62,763 bases of DNA from Acidobacteriota bacterium (GTDB lineage Bacteria > Acidobacteriota > Terriglobia > Terriglobales > Acidobacteriaceae). Below are positions 10,139 to 19,794 of the stretch, piece after piece. The DNA lies in NCBI GenBank assembly GCA_013288805.1, contig JABDBE010000013.1:1-62763 (forward strand), read 5' to 3'. Positions within the stretch are counted from its first letter, which is position 1; each line of letters starts with the position of its first letter. Made by a program: the position numbers and the translations under genes. The notes under the pieces are model-generated. The model had not been told where the DNA came from, searched no databases, and saw only the letters and a list, made by a program, of their open reading frames with translations.

Positions 10139-10157
10139 TGTGTTCATGGCAAACACA
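10139..10157. promoter_or_regulatory. Inverted repeat over antitoxin start, possible operator
   Basis: TGTGTT and AACACA arms are separated by 7 bases and overlap the antitoxin ATG at 10146. Ribbon-helix-helix antitoxins usually repress their own promoter through such short inverted repeats. This one is short, so chance is not excluded. Confidence 0.35.
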
Positions 10158-10457
10158 CGCAGCGCCACCCTTAGCATACGCCTCAAGCCAGAAACCAAGA
10201 AACGATTGGCAAAGCTGGCAAATGCCTCGGGGCGTAGTTCGAATTTTCTGATCGCGGATGCGGTCGAGGCGTACGTCTCCGACCAGGAAAGGATGCTGGC
10301 CGAGGTCCGGCAGGCGGATCGTCAGGTGAAATCCGGACACTACATCAAGAATGAGGACATGAAAGCGTGGCTGTTATCGTGGGGGACTGAGCACGAGCTG
10401 CCGGTTCCAAAGTGCGTTTGCGGGAAAGAACACGATGACGAGACGCTGTGCCAGTAG
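10146..10457 (+). CDS. RHH (ParD/RelB-like) antitoxin
   Basis: A 103-residue protein whose N-terminus (TLSIRLKPETKKRLAKLAN) is the beta strand plus first helix of a ribbon-helix-helix DNA-binding domain. The middle (ADRQVKSGHYIKNEDMKAWL) is the toxin-binding tail typical of RelB/ParD partners. It ends in an unusual extension with a Cys pair, CVCGKEH. It overlaps the toxin start by 10 bases, so the two are translationally coupled. The ATG at 10146 is preferred; an in-frame GTG at 10140 is possible. Expected role: neutralise the toxin and repress the operon. Confidence 0.85.
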   Translation: MANTRSATLSIRLKPETKKRLAKLANASGRSSNFLIADAVEAYVSDQERMLAEVRQADRQVKSGHYIKNEDMKAWLLSWGTEHELPVPKCVCGKEHDDETLCQ

Positions 10458-10732
10458 AAATTGTCTGGTCTGCGTTGGCCCGAACCCGGTTGCGCGACAT
10501 TCGTGCTTACGTTGCGCGAGACAAACCGAAGGCGGCGGAAAGGCTAGCCATGCGGATAGTTGCCGTGGTCGAAGCGTTAAGAAATCATCCCTACTTGGGC
10601 CGTGCCGGGGCAGAGCCTGGGATCAGAGAGCTTGTGATCGGAGGCATCCCGTACATTGTGTTGTATCGTGTGCAGAGCCGGCGGGTTACGATCGATACGA
10701 TCTGGCATGGGGCGCAGAGCAGGAAGAACTAG
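10448..10732 (+). CDS. RelE/ParE family toxin
   Basis: A 94-residue protein of the RelE/ParE fold. It has an N-terminal VEIVWSALARTRLRDIRAYVA helix pair, ARD-KPKAAERLAMRI, then NHPYLGRAG and REL-VIGGIPYIVLYRV, ending with a strand and IWHGAQSR. The Pro-Tyr-x-Val-x-Tyr and WHGxQ blocks are typical of ParE/RelE relatives. Members either poison gyrase (ParE) or cut ribosome-bound mRNA (RelE); sequence alone does not settle which. Start is GTG at 10448, inside the antitoxin. Its stop codon TAG shares the palindrome CTAG (10729-10732) with the stop of the opposing Doc gene. Confidence 0.85.
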   Translation: MPVEIVWSALARTRLRDIRAYVARDKPKAAERLAMRIVAVVEALRNHPYLGRAGAEPGIRELVIGGIPYIVLYRVQSRRVTIDTIWHGAQSRKN

Positions 10733-11142
10733 ACTTGGGTCCTGTCAGATGATTTCCGGCGCTTTATTTGCGCACGGATCCATTCCGCCAGTGCTTTTTC
10801 GGTGAGGTTCCCCGCGGCTAAATCCAGGATGGTTCTAACGGCGTCGGCTTCCTCAACTTCGAGATCAAAGGCGTTCAACTCGAGAAAGAGCCCGATAGCG
10901 AGAAACCCCGCTCGTTTGTTTCCGTCGTTAAGGGGATGCCCACGAACGATGCCGAATCCATATGCCGCTGCCAAACGCGCCGCGTCGGCGCCACGTTCGT
11001 AGGCATGGACATTCCTTGGGCGCGCCAGCGCGGACTGCAAGGCTGCCTCGTCGCGCAAGCCCCACAGTCCACCGTGTTCCGCAAGGCTTTCTGCGTGGAG
11101 CAGAATGAGCGCGCGCTGGTCTAACCAAACTGGCTTCTTCAC
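10729..11142 (-). CDS. Doc (death-on-curing) family toxin, Fic fold
   Basis: A 137-residue protein with the Fic/Doc active-site motif HPLNDGNKRAGF (about residues 69-80) and the N-terminal LWGLRDEAALQSALARP helix seen in Doc proteins. Doc of phage P1 phosphorylates EF-Tu and stops translation; that activity is inferred here from family. It starts with GTG overlapping the antitoxin stop by four bases (GTGA), so translation is coupled. Its 3' end meets the ParE-like gene of the opposite module tail to tail, sharing CTAG as both stop codons. Confidence 0.9.
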   Translation of the reverse strand: MKKPVWLDQRALILLHAESLAEHGGLWGLRDEAALQSALARPRNVHAYERGADAARLAAAYGFGIVRGHPLNDGNKRAGFLAIGLFLELNAFDLEVEEADAVRTILDLAAGNLTEKALAEWIRAQIKRRKSSDRTQV

Positions 11143-11360
11143 TTCGCCAGCGCGCGGAAAACGTTGCGATACTTTTTCATGAATCCACGGCCAAGATCGA
11201 GTTGCTTCTCAACCTCGGGATCGTAGGGAGTGAGCAAATATCCGTCCGGAGTTTCGATGGCAAAGAGCGTGTCGTCTTTCTTTGCCCGCAGCCGAACCAG
11301 CATTTCTTTTGGCAGCACCAAACCGGTGGATGTGCCCACAGACCTAAGTTTGAGTTTCAC
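11139..11360 (-). CDS. AbrB/MazE-type (SpoVT fold) antitoxin of the Doc module
   Basis: A 73-residue protein beginning MKLKLRSVGTSTGLVLPKEM, the swapped-hairpin AbrB DNA-binding fold (GNSxGxxIPKxxL pattern). The C-terminal DLGRGFMKKYRNVFRALAK is probably the segment that folds on the toxin. It overlaps the Doc start by four bases. GTG at 11360 is preceded by GAGG at a good distance, and a TATAAT box lies 25 bases upstream. Pairing AbrB-type antitoxins with Doc toxins is known from many genomes. Confidence 0.85.
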   Translation of the reverse strand: MKLKLRSVGTSTGLVLPKEMLVRLRAKKDDTLFAIETPDGYLLTPYDPEVEKQLDLGRGFMKKYRNVFRALAK

Positions 11361-11384
11361 CGAGTGCCTCGGATATCCATGTAC

Positions 11385-11390
11385 ATTATA
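11385..11390 (-). promoter_or_regulatory. Predicted -10 box (TATAAT) for antitoxin-Doc operon
   Basis: Minus-strand TATAAT lies 25 bases before the antitoxin start codon, next to the self-complementary ATGTACAT, which could serve as an operator half. No clear -35 box was seen, so confidence is moderate. Confidence 0.4.
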
Positions 11391-11475
11391 ATACTAGTTG
11401 GACGGCAGAGCACGCGCAAAGTACCGGGCATCGCCCGGCTTGGAACGGGCGAGGGGCTCGTCGCTCCGGCAGCCG

Positions 11476-14103
<2,628 letters not shown>

Positions 14104-14344
14104 TCAGCTCCGTGGAAGATGGGCCGGATTCAAAGCTCGAACCGGCGCGCATTTCCTGTGCCCTAAAATGAGGTCAAATGACTGAAATTATTAACACTTA
14201 CGACGTCAGGATTTATAGGTAATTATAGCATAGTTCAAACGGCTTTTGGACGCAGAATCGAGCCGGTAAACCGTGCCTCAAGTGCCACTTAGGGACGTGC
14301 TTGGCAGCGGAGACTGCATCTCGTTTCCGGCAACGATTTCCGAC

Positions 14345-14998
14345 TCATTTGCGCGAAGCGGGCGTTTCTTTCTTGCCGAAGCTTAAGCCTTCTACAAGCT
14401 GGTCCGCTTCGTCTTCACTGCCGGCAATAAAAGTAAACGAGACGACGTAGCCTTTTTCTATCATGACCAGCGTGCTCTGGTACATGGTCAGGTTGCCCAG
14501 CGCTTTGCTGAAGTCGCCGCGGACAAGTTGCTTGTCTCCAACCTGGAATTCGTAAGGCTCGTTGACCACCGTTAGCCCCTTAGCCTTGGTCAGCTCGGTA
14601 AGCGGGCCGAAATACTGCTCTGCACTTCGCAGGCCGGGATAGGAAGCCACTTCTTCTGCCGCCACTACGACCGCAGAGTTCACCGAGTCGCCGGTCGCCT
14701 CGGGGGGACGCTCGAATGTAGCAAGTAGTAGGACGGACTTCTTCGCGGAGTTCGAATCTGCACTCGAATCTTCGTCAGAGTCTTCTCTCATCTCGCGGGT
14801 GCGATCCACCCAGCCAAAAGCGGCCTTGTAGGTGAATCCAAATGTGGCGTTGCGGTAGACATCATCGGTGATGGCGCCGGGATCCGGCTTCGACGCGGTC
14901 TGCGCCCCCGCAGGTTTCGCCGCTTGCTGTCCTTGCAAGGTGCCGGCCAGCAGAGCCACTGCAAAAATCTTAAGGAGTGCTCGCGCGAAGAAGTCCAT
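14345..14998 (-). CDS. Secreted hypothetical protein
   Basis: A 217-residue protein with a signal peptide (about 1-23, ending LQGQ). An Ala/Pro/Lys-rich linker leads into a compact mature domain starting NATFGFTYKAAFGWV. An acidic stretch (SDEDSSADSNSA) sits near residue 80. The pattern of a short 'F-x-F-x-Y ... P-x-GW' start and a C-terminal GYVVSFTFIAGSEDEAD is like lipoprotein/PsbP-like domains that fold as a single alpha-beta unit, but no family can be named with confidence. It lies between gyrB and mscL on the same strand with large gaps, so probably its own transcript. Confidence 0.7.
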   Translation of the reverse strand: MDFFARALLKIFAVALLAGTLQGQQAAKPAGAQTASKPDPGAITDDVYRNATFGFTYKAAFGWVDRTREMREDSDEDSSADSNSAKKSVLLLATFERPPEATGDSVNSAVVVAAEEVASYPGLRSAEQYFGPLTELTKAKGLTVVNEPYEFQVGDKQLVRGDFSKALGNLTMYQSTLVMIEKGYVVSFTFIAGSEDEADQLVEGLSFGKKETPASRK

Positions 14999-15062
14999 CT
15001 CTGCAATGTTACAGGAGATGTGCCGATCGAGACGTTACAAGCGGGTCTCTACAGCCGGTGTT

Positions 15063-15482
15063 TTAGGCGGCCCTGCCCATGGGAACGGGTTGAGCACAGT
15101 GAGCACAACGTTTGGCATCGATAGGGATCTCGCTCAGACACTCTGGGCACTTCTTGGTTGTGGGATCGGCCGGCGCTGGGGCTTTACGCATACGCGCGAC
15201 CAGGAGATTCACCGGGGTTACGACGAAGAAATATACAGCCGCTGCTACCAACAGGAACGAGATGCCGGCATTGACGAAGTCTCCGATGGCAAACATGCTG
15301 CCGTTGACGGTGAACTTGATGGCGGAGAAATCGGGCTTCCCGACGATTGCCGCAATCAGCGGAGTGAGCAGGTCTTTTGTGAAGGCTGAGACCACCGAGG
15401 CAAACGCCGCGCCAATCACAACACCGACTGCCATGTCGATGACATTGCCGCGAAGAATGAACTGCTTGAATCCGCTGAGCAT
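15063..15482 (-). CDS. mscL: Large-conductance mechanosensitive channel MscL
   Basis: A 139-residue inner-membrane channel that opens under membrane tension to release solutes after osmotic downshock. The N-terminal FKQFILRGNVIDMAVGVVIGAAF and first helix, the periplasmic loop around residues 50-68, and the second helix (72-95) are all conserved. The C-terminus replaces the plain helical bundle with a zinc-ribbon-like pattern: Cys112, Cys115, Cys126 and Cys129 (CPEC and CAHC), a variant seen in other MscL proteins. It is the next gene after dnaN on the same strand. Confidence 0.95.
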   Translation of the reverse strand: MLSGFKQFILRGNVIDMAVGVVIGAAFASVVSAFTKDLLTPLIAAIVGKPDFSAIKFTVNGSMFAIGDFVNAGISFLLVAAAVYFFVVTPVNLLVARMRKAPAPADPTTKKCPECLSEIPIDAKRCAHCAQPVPMGRAA

Positions 15483-15579
15483 GACGATCCTCCTGAGGTG
15501 GCGACCACTTTACGGCGGATGACCGCTTGCGTCAAGCTTGTGGCGCTTGCGGGAGGGGGAGGACCCCCGTCCTCCATCG

Positions 15580-16695
15580 TCAGATTCTCATCGGCATCAC
15601 GATGTAGCGGTATTTGTATTCTTCGCCTTCGGCTGGACGCATCTGGCCGGCAGACTGGGAATCCTTGAACTCGAGTTTCACATCGCCGTTGCCGGTCGCT
15701 TTGAGGAAATCCAGAAGATATTGCGCGTTGAACCCGATCTGGATCACATCCCCGTTGTAGTCGATTTCAAGCGAGTCTTCGGACTCGCCTGTTTCGGTCG
15801 AGGAAGCAGAGAGTTTGAGCTCGCCCTTTTCCAGACGCATCTTTACGGCTCGCGAACGCTCATCGGCAAACTGCGCGACGCGAGAGATCGCTGCTGTGAG
15901 TTCTTCCCCGTGGACAGTAATGCTCTTGTTGTTGTCCTTGGGCAGCACGGCTTCGAAGTTGGGGAATTGGCCGGTGAGTTGGCGCGAAGTCAGAAGCCTC
16001 TGGCCGATGCGGAAAAATAATGTGGACTCGTCCTTCGCGAACTCGATTTCCTCGGCATCGGTCGAATCGAGCAGTGACTTCAATTCGTCCATGGCTTTCT
16101 TGGGGACGAGAGTTTTCATCTCGCCGGAAACACCTTCGAATTTCCCGCCGCTACGTTCGATGTGTGCTAACCGGTGCCCGTCGGTGGCGACCATGGTAAT
16201 CGACTCCGGCTTCAGCACCATCAATGCTCCATTCAGCGTGTAGCGCGATTCTTCACTGGCAATGGCGAACCCGGTTTTGGCAATCATCGACCGCAGAACC
16301 TGCGCTGGAATTTTCACAACCCCAACGGTTGGAAACGTGGGCAGGCTGGGAAAGTTTGATCGCGCCATGCCGACCATCTTCGTATTCGACCGGCCACAGC
16401 GAATGCTGACCCAATGATTTTCCAGCAGCTTGATCGTGATGTCCGCATCGGGCAGCAGTTTTACGTAGTCGTGCAGCTTGCGCGCGGGGATTGTGCACGC
16501 GCCTTCTTTCTTCACTTTGGCCACGCACGAGGTACGCAGACTGAGATCAAGATCGGTGGCGGTAAGCGAAAGCTTGTCACCGGCAGCTTCAAATAAATAA
16601 TTCGACAGGATGGGGATGGTGGTCTTGCGCTCGACCACGCCTTGGGTCGCCGTGAGCTCTCGCAAGAGTTCGAACTTGCTGACCGTAATCTCCAT
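15580..16695 (-). CDS. dnaN: DNA polymerase III beta subunit (sliding clamp)
   Basis: The ring-shaped processivity clamp of the replicase. MEITVSKFELLRELTATQGVVERKT is the standard N-terminus, so the ATG at 16695 is chosen. An in-frame ATG at 16737 would add 14 residues without family support. Three clamp domains follow, with conserved blocks IPILSNYL, LLPDADITIKLL, MVATDGHRLAH and the C-terminal YRYIVMPMRI. At 371 residues it is of usual length. It sits downstream of dnaA on the same strand, the common dnaA-dnaN order. Confidence 0.97.
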   Translation of the reverse strand: MEITVSKFELLRELTATQGVVERKTTIPILSNYLFEAAGDKLSLTATDLDLSLRTSCVAKVKKEGACTIPARKLHDYVKLLPDADITIKLLENHWVSIRCGRSNTKMVGMARSNFPSLPTFPTVGVVKIPAQVLRSMIAKTGFAIASEESRYTLNGALMVLKPESITMVATDGHRLAHIERSGGKFEGVSGEMKTLVPKKAMDELKSLLDSTDAEEIEFAKDESTLFFRIGQRLLTSRQLTGQFPNFEAVLPKDNNKSITVHGEELTAAISRVAQFADERSRAVKMRLEKGELKLSASSTETGESEDSLEIDYNGDVIQIGFNAQYLLDFLKATGNGDVKLEFKDSQSAGQMRPAEGEEYKYRYIVMPMRI

Positions 16696-16860
16696 GGTGG
16701 TAGTTCCCGCCGCGGATGCAATGGCTTCTACCGGCATAACCTGAGTCCCCCGCCAAGTGGCGCTACTTTCGATACTTCCCTTATATCAAAACAAAAACCT
16801 AGAAAACCAGCAGTAACAGCAAGAACCGGAGAAAAGTTGAATCCAGCCCGCCTCGCCGAC

Positions 16861-18237
16861 TCAACCCCCAAGCTGCTCCGTCAATTTATTCAGCAACCGG
16901 TTCAAGTCCTTGTCGGTCTTGCGGACGGTGTCGATTTTTTCGACCGAGTGCAACACGGTTGTATGGTGCTTACCGCCGAACTGGCGGCCAATCTCGGGCA
17001 GGGACGCTTCGGTCAGGTGCTTGGCCAGATACATCGCGATTTGACGGGGATAAACGATGGCGCGCGAATTGTTCTTCGCCTTGATCTCCACCAACCGCAA
17101 TCCAAATTGCTCTGCGACCGACTTCTGAATCGATTCAATGGTGACTTTCCGGGCCTGCGAGTCGATGAAATTCTTGAGCACCTGCTGGGTATAAGGGAGC
17201 GTGATCTCGGCCCCGATCAGCGAGGAGTGCGCTACCAACCGGATGAGCGCGCCCTCCAACTCGCGGACGTTAGAGCGAATGTTGGACGCGATGTAAAGAG
17301 CCACGTCGGTAGGAAGAGTGACTTTTTCCTGCTCCGACTTCTTTTGCAGAATAGCTACCTTGGTCTCCAAATCCGGCGGCTGGATATCGGCGATCAGGCC
17401 CCATTCGAAGCGGCTGCGCAGCCGGTCTTCGATCTCGGCCAGCTCTTTTGGCGAGCGGTCGCTGGCGATCACGATCTGCTTCATCGATTCGTGCAAAGCG
17501 TTAAAAGTATGAAAGAACTCTTCCTGGGTGCGTTCTTTCTGCGCCAGGAACTGAATGTCGTCCACCAGCAGTACGTCAACGTTCCGAAACTTGTCGCGAA
17601 AGCTGGTCATCTTGTCGTAGCGCAGCGAGTTGATCATTTCATTGGTGAACTTCTCGCTGGATACGTAGCAAATGGCCAACTGCGGCTGCCGCTTGCTCAC
17701 CTCATGGCCGATCGCCTGCATCAGGTGAGTTTTGCCCATACCAACGCCGCCGTAGAGAAAGAGCGGGTTGTACGCCTTCGACGGGCGTTCCGCCACCGCC
17801 TGACAAGCCGCGTGAGCAAACTGATTTCCGCTGCCGATGACGAATGCGTCGAAGGTGTAGCGCGGGTTGAGTTGCGCAGCTCCGTCCCAATCAAAGCGTG
17901 ACTGAGACGGGTGAGTTGCGGGAGTCGAGTAGGCGGAAAGGCCGCCGTCGTGGCGAAGCGGTGTAGCGGCTGGATCGTCGCCCGGGGGAACGAACTTTAC
18001 TTCCTGATATTCGAGCCCAAGATTGTCGAGCGCCTCCTGGATCAGGTCGGCGTACTTGTCGCCCACCTGGCAGAACTCGGGCTTAGGGACCCAGACGAAA
18101 AGTGTGCCTCCACTTGAATGACTGTAGCGGGTCGGCTTCAGCCAAGTGTCGTAGGAGTGCCGGTTGATCTTTTTTTCTAGCGCGTCAAGGATGCGCAACC
18201 ACGGATTGGGAGCAAGCGTTGGACTTGAAACCGACAT
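16861..18237 (-). CDS. dnaA: Chromosomal replication initiator DnaA
   Basis: DnaA binds origin DNA and, as an ATP-bound oligomer, melts oriC and loads the helicase. Domains in order: N-terminal domain I (WLRILDALEKKINRHSYDTWL), a variable linker to about residue 115, the AAA+ domain with Walker A GGVGMGKTHL and Walker B VDVLLVDDIQFL, and domain IV ending in the DNA-binding signature KHHTTVLHSVEKI. At 458 residues it is typical. The start is ATG at 18237. The 459-base gap upstream separates it from divergent rpmH and is the likely control and origin region. Confidence 0.98.
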   Translation of the reverse strand: MSVSSPTLAPNPWLRILDALEKKINRHSYDTWLKPTRYSHSSGGTLFVWVPKPEFCQVGDKYADLIQEALDNLGLEYQEVKFVPPGDDPAATPLRHDGGLSAYSTPATHPSQSRFDWDGAAQLNPRYTFDAFVIGSGNQFAHAACQAVAERPSKAYNPLFLYGGVGMGKTHLMQAIGHEVSKRQPQLAICYVSSEKFTNEMINSLRYDKMTSFRDKFRNVDVLLVDDIQFLAQKERTQEEFFHTFNALHESMKQIVIASDRSPKELAEIEDRLRSRFEWGLIADIQPPDLETKVAILQKKSEQEKVTLPTDVALYIASNIRSNVRELEGALIRLVAHSSLIGAEITLPYTQQVLKNFIDSQARKVTIESIQKSVAEQFGLRLVEIKAKNNSRAIVYPRQIAMYLAKHLTEASLPEIGRQFGGKHHTTVLHSVEKIDTVRKTDKDLNRLLNKLTEQLGG

Positions 18238-18696
18238 AAGAAATTCTTGGTGGCGCTATATAAATCAGCGACCTGAAATTAAATGATTGCAGTAAGAAAG
18301 CGCTCATTTTCCAGCGCAGCAAGCTCCGCACTGCGGGGCGGTTTCGCTGGAGCAAGAAAAATTTTCAATGAGCAGGAACGGTCCGCATACTAGCACAAAA
18401 AAATTGTCTTGGTGGAAATCTTCACAAAGATTTCGTTTGACCTCCACGATTCAAAACGCGAAGAAAAACTTCTGTCAAGTGGCGACTTTGTAACTGCCGC
18501 GCGCGTGGTGCAGCAATGGACGAAGTTGAATGGTTCCCCAATCGTGCACCAATGAACCATGGCTGGTGCAATGACGTTCGGCGCTGGGCCGTCGCCACAA
18601 CTCCGGTTTGCCCGTCTGCTCTGGGTCATTTATACTTCTCATTCGTTCTACAGCTATTATTGCACCTACTTACTGAATCAGGAGCAGCTAAGTTTC
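18238..18696. other. dnaA-rpmH intergenic region, candidate oriC
   Basis: A 459-base non-coding gap between divergent dnaA and rpmH, where many bacterial origins lie. It has an A+T-rich stretch around 18395-18480 and a G+C-rich inverted-repeat-like segment near 18305-18350. Reading both strands I found no perfect TTATCCACA DnaA box, only weak matches such as TCTTCACAA near 18420. It must also hold the promoters of dnaA and rpmH. The strand switch of core genes here fits a replication start, but the origin itself is not proven. Confidence 0.5.
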
Positions 18697-18852
18697 ATGC
18701 CCAAGCGCACTTTCCAACCTAACCGACGTCACCGCTCGAAGACGCACGGATTTCGTACCCGGATGAAGACCAAGAGCGGCGCAGCGGTGATCTCGCGGCG
18801 GCGCGCCAAGGGACGCAAGCGGGTGTCGGTGAAGCCCGGCTTCCGTGAGTAG
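18697..18852 (+). CDS. rpmH: Ribosomal protein bL34
   Basis: A 51-residue, very basic 50S subunit protein. [20 protein letters not shown] and the ending VKPGF are the family signature. GGAG at 18681 lies upstream of the ATG. First gene of the conserved rpmH-rnpA-yidD-yidC-khpB-mnmE order found beside bacterial origins. Confidence 0.97.
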   Translation: MPKRTFQPNRRHRSKTHGFRTRMKTKSGAAVISRRRAKGRKRVSVKPGFRE

Positions 18853-18866
18853 TCGATTTCCTTTTC

Positions 18867-18886
18867 CGGAATTGACGGCAATTCCG
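18867..18886 (+). other. Perfect hairpin between rpmH and rnpA
   Basis: CGGAATTG, loop ACGG, CAATTCCG: an 8-base-pair stem with no T run after it, just past the rpmH stop. It could be an mRNA processing or attenuation element that lets rpmH be made in excess over rnpA. Not a classical terminator. Confidence 0.45.
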
Positions 18887-18903
18887 CAATCTGAGTCTGG
18901 ATC

Positions 18904-19326
18904 GTGAATTGTGTGAGCGGTCTCGCTCCGAATGGTGGTTTCAATCTGCCCGGCCCCGGCAAGCGGGCTAGATTTGCAGCCAGCATGCGCTTGCTCCGGC
19001 ACGCTGACTTCGAGCGCGTTTACAAGCAGGGTCGCCGTCACTTCGCCGCTCATATGACAGTTTTTTATCTGCGGCGCGAGCAAGGCGAAGGTCTCCGCAT
19101 CGGATTCACTGTTGGGCGACTGCTGGGCGGAGCGGTCGACCGTAATCGCATGAAGCGCCGATTGCGAGAGTCAGTTCGTTTGCATTGGCCGGCGGTTTCG
19201 CTTCCGGTCGATGTAGTGGTCAATCCCAAGAAGTCGGTGCTCAAACTTGAGTTCGCCGAATTGGGAGACGAGATTGGCCGGGCTTTTGAAGTAATTCGAA
19301 AGTCTGTGGAGAGACGGACGAAGTAG
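18904..19326 (+). CDS. rnpA: Ribonuclease P protein component
   Basis: The basic protein subunit of RNase P, which helps the catalytic RNA mature the 5' ends of tRNAs. The core is clear: RLLRHADFERVYKQGRRH, FYLRREQGEGLRIGFTVGR and the RNR-like helix GGAVDRNRMKRRLRESVR. The frame opens with GTG at 18904, giving 140 residues; ATG at 18985 would give 113 residues, closer to the family norm but lacking the usual basic residues before RLL. The GTG start is kept with doubt. It follows rpmH in the usual order. Confidence 0.92.
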   Translation: MNCVSGLAPNGGFNLPGPGKRARFAASMRLLRHADFERVYKQGRRHFAAHMTVFYLRREQGEGLRIGFTVGRLLGGAVDRNRMKRRLRESVRLHWPAVSLPVDVVVNPKKSVLKLEFAELGDEIGRAFEVIRKSVERRTK

Positions 19327-19334
19327 TTTCATTG

Positions 19335-19475
19335 TTGTTATCCCGAGCAAAGCGAGGGATCTCGGTTTTTCGCGTGACCGGGGAAACCCAGATTCGTCGT
19401 CGCTTCGCTCCTCGGAAATGACAGACAGGTTGAGAGGAGTGACGCGGGAGTGGAAAATCGCGGAATGACAGGCGA
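19335..19475. repeat. Dispersed 'CCGAGCAAAGCGAGG' repeat, composite
   Basis: The rnpA-yidD gap contains TCCCGAGCAAAGCGAGGGAT, then a CGTCGCTTCGCTCCTCGGAAATGACAG half, and a third GGAATGACAG. These are parts of the same dispersed family as at 47457, 51907 and 61881. The units are partly palindromic (GAGCAAAGCGAGG against CCTCGCTTTGCTC), so an RNA hairpin is likely. Confidence 0.7.
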
Positions 19476-19487
19476 ATTGAGAACCGG

Positions 19488-19784
19488 ATGAGTCAGATTT
19501 TCAAGACCGTTGCGCTGTTCGTACTTCGAGCATACAAATGGGCGGTCTCTCCCATGTTCCTGCCCGCTTGCCGGTACGTGCCTTCTTGCTCCGAGTACGC
19601 GATGGAAGCGATCGATCGTCACGGGGTTGCGCGGGGTAGTCTGTTGGCAATCTGGCGAGTATTGCGATGCCACCCGTTGGCGAAAGGCGGACTCGATCCA
19701 GTGGTCAAACTGAAAGTTATCCGACCGACAGGTTGCGGCTTGCCGGCTCAGAGCGGTGGCGAAACCGAGCTTTGCAGTCATTGA
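19488..19784 (+). CDS. yidD: Membrane protein insertion efficiency factor YidD
   Basis: A 98-residue protein with the family cysteine pattern: LPACRYVPSCSEYAMEAIDRHG and WRVLRCHPLAKGGLDPV. It has an amphipathic N-terminal helix (FKTVALFVLRAYKWAVSP) that docks on the inner membrane. YidD assists YidC in inserting membrane proteins. It sits between rnpA and yidC as in many bacteria; its stop is 10 bases before the proposed yidC start. Confidence 0.95.
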   Translation: MSQIFKTVALFVLRAYKWAVSPMFLPACRYVPSCSEYAMEAIDRHGVARGSLLAIWRVLRCHPLAKGGLDPVVKLKVIRPTGCGLPAQSGGETELCSH

Positions 19785-19794
19785 GAAAGTAAAT

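Noticed and set aside
11424-11438. CCGGGC-ATC-GCCCGG hairpin after gyrB as a terminator
   Set aside because: Six-base-pair stem but no T run on either side; left unannotated.
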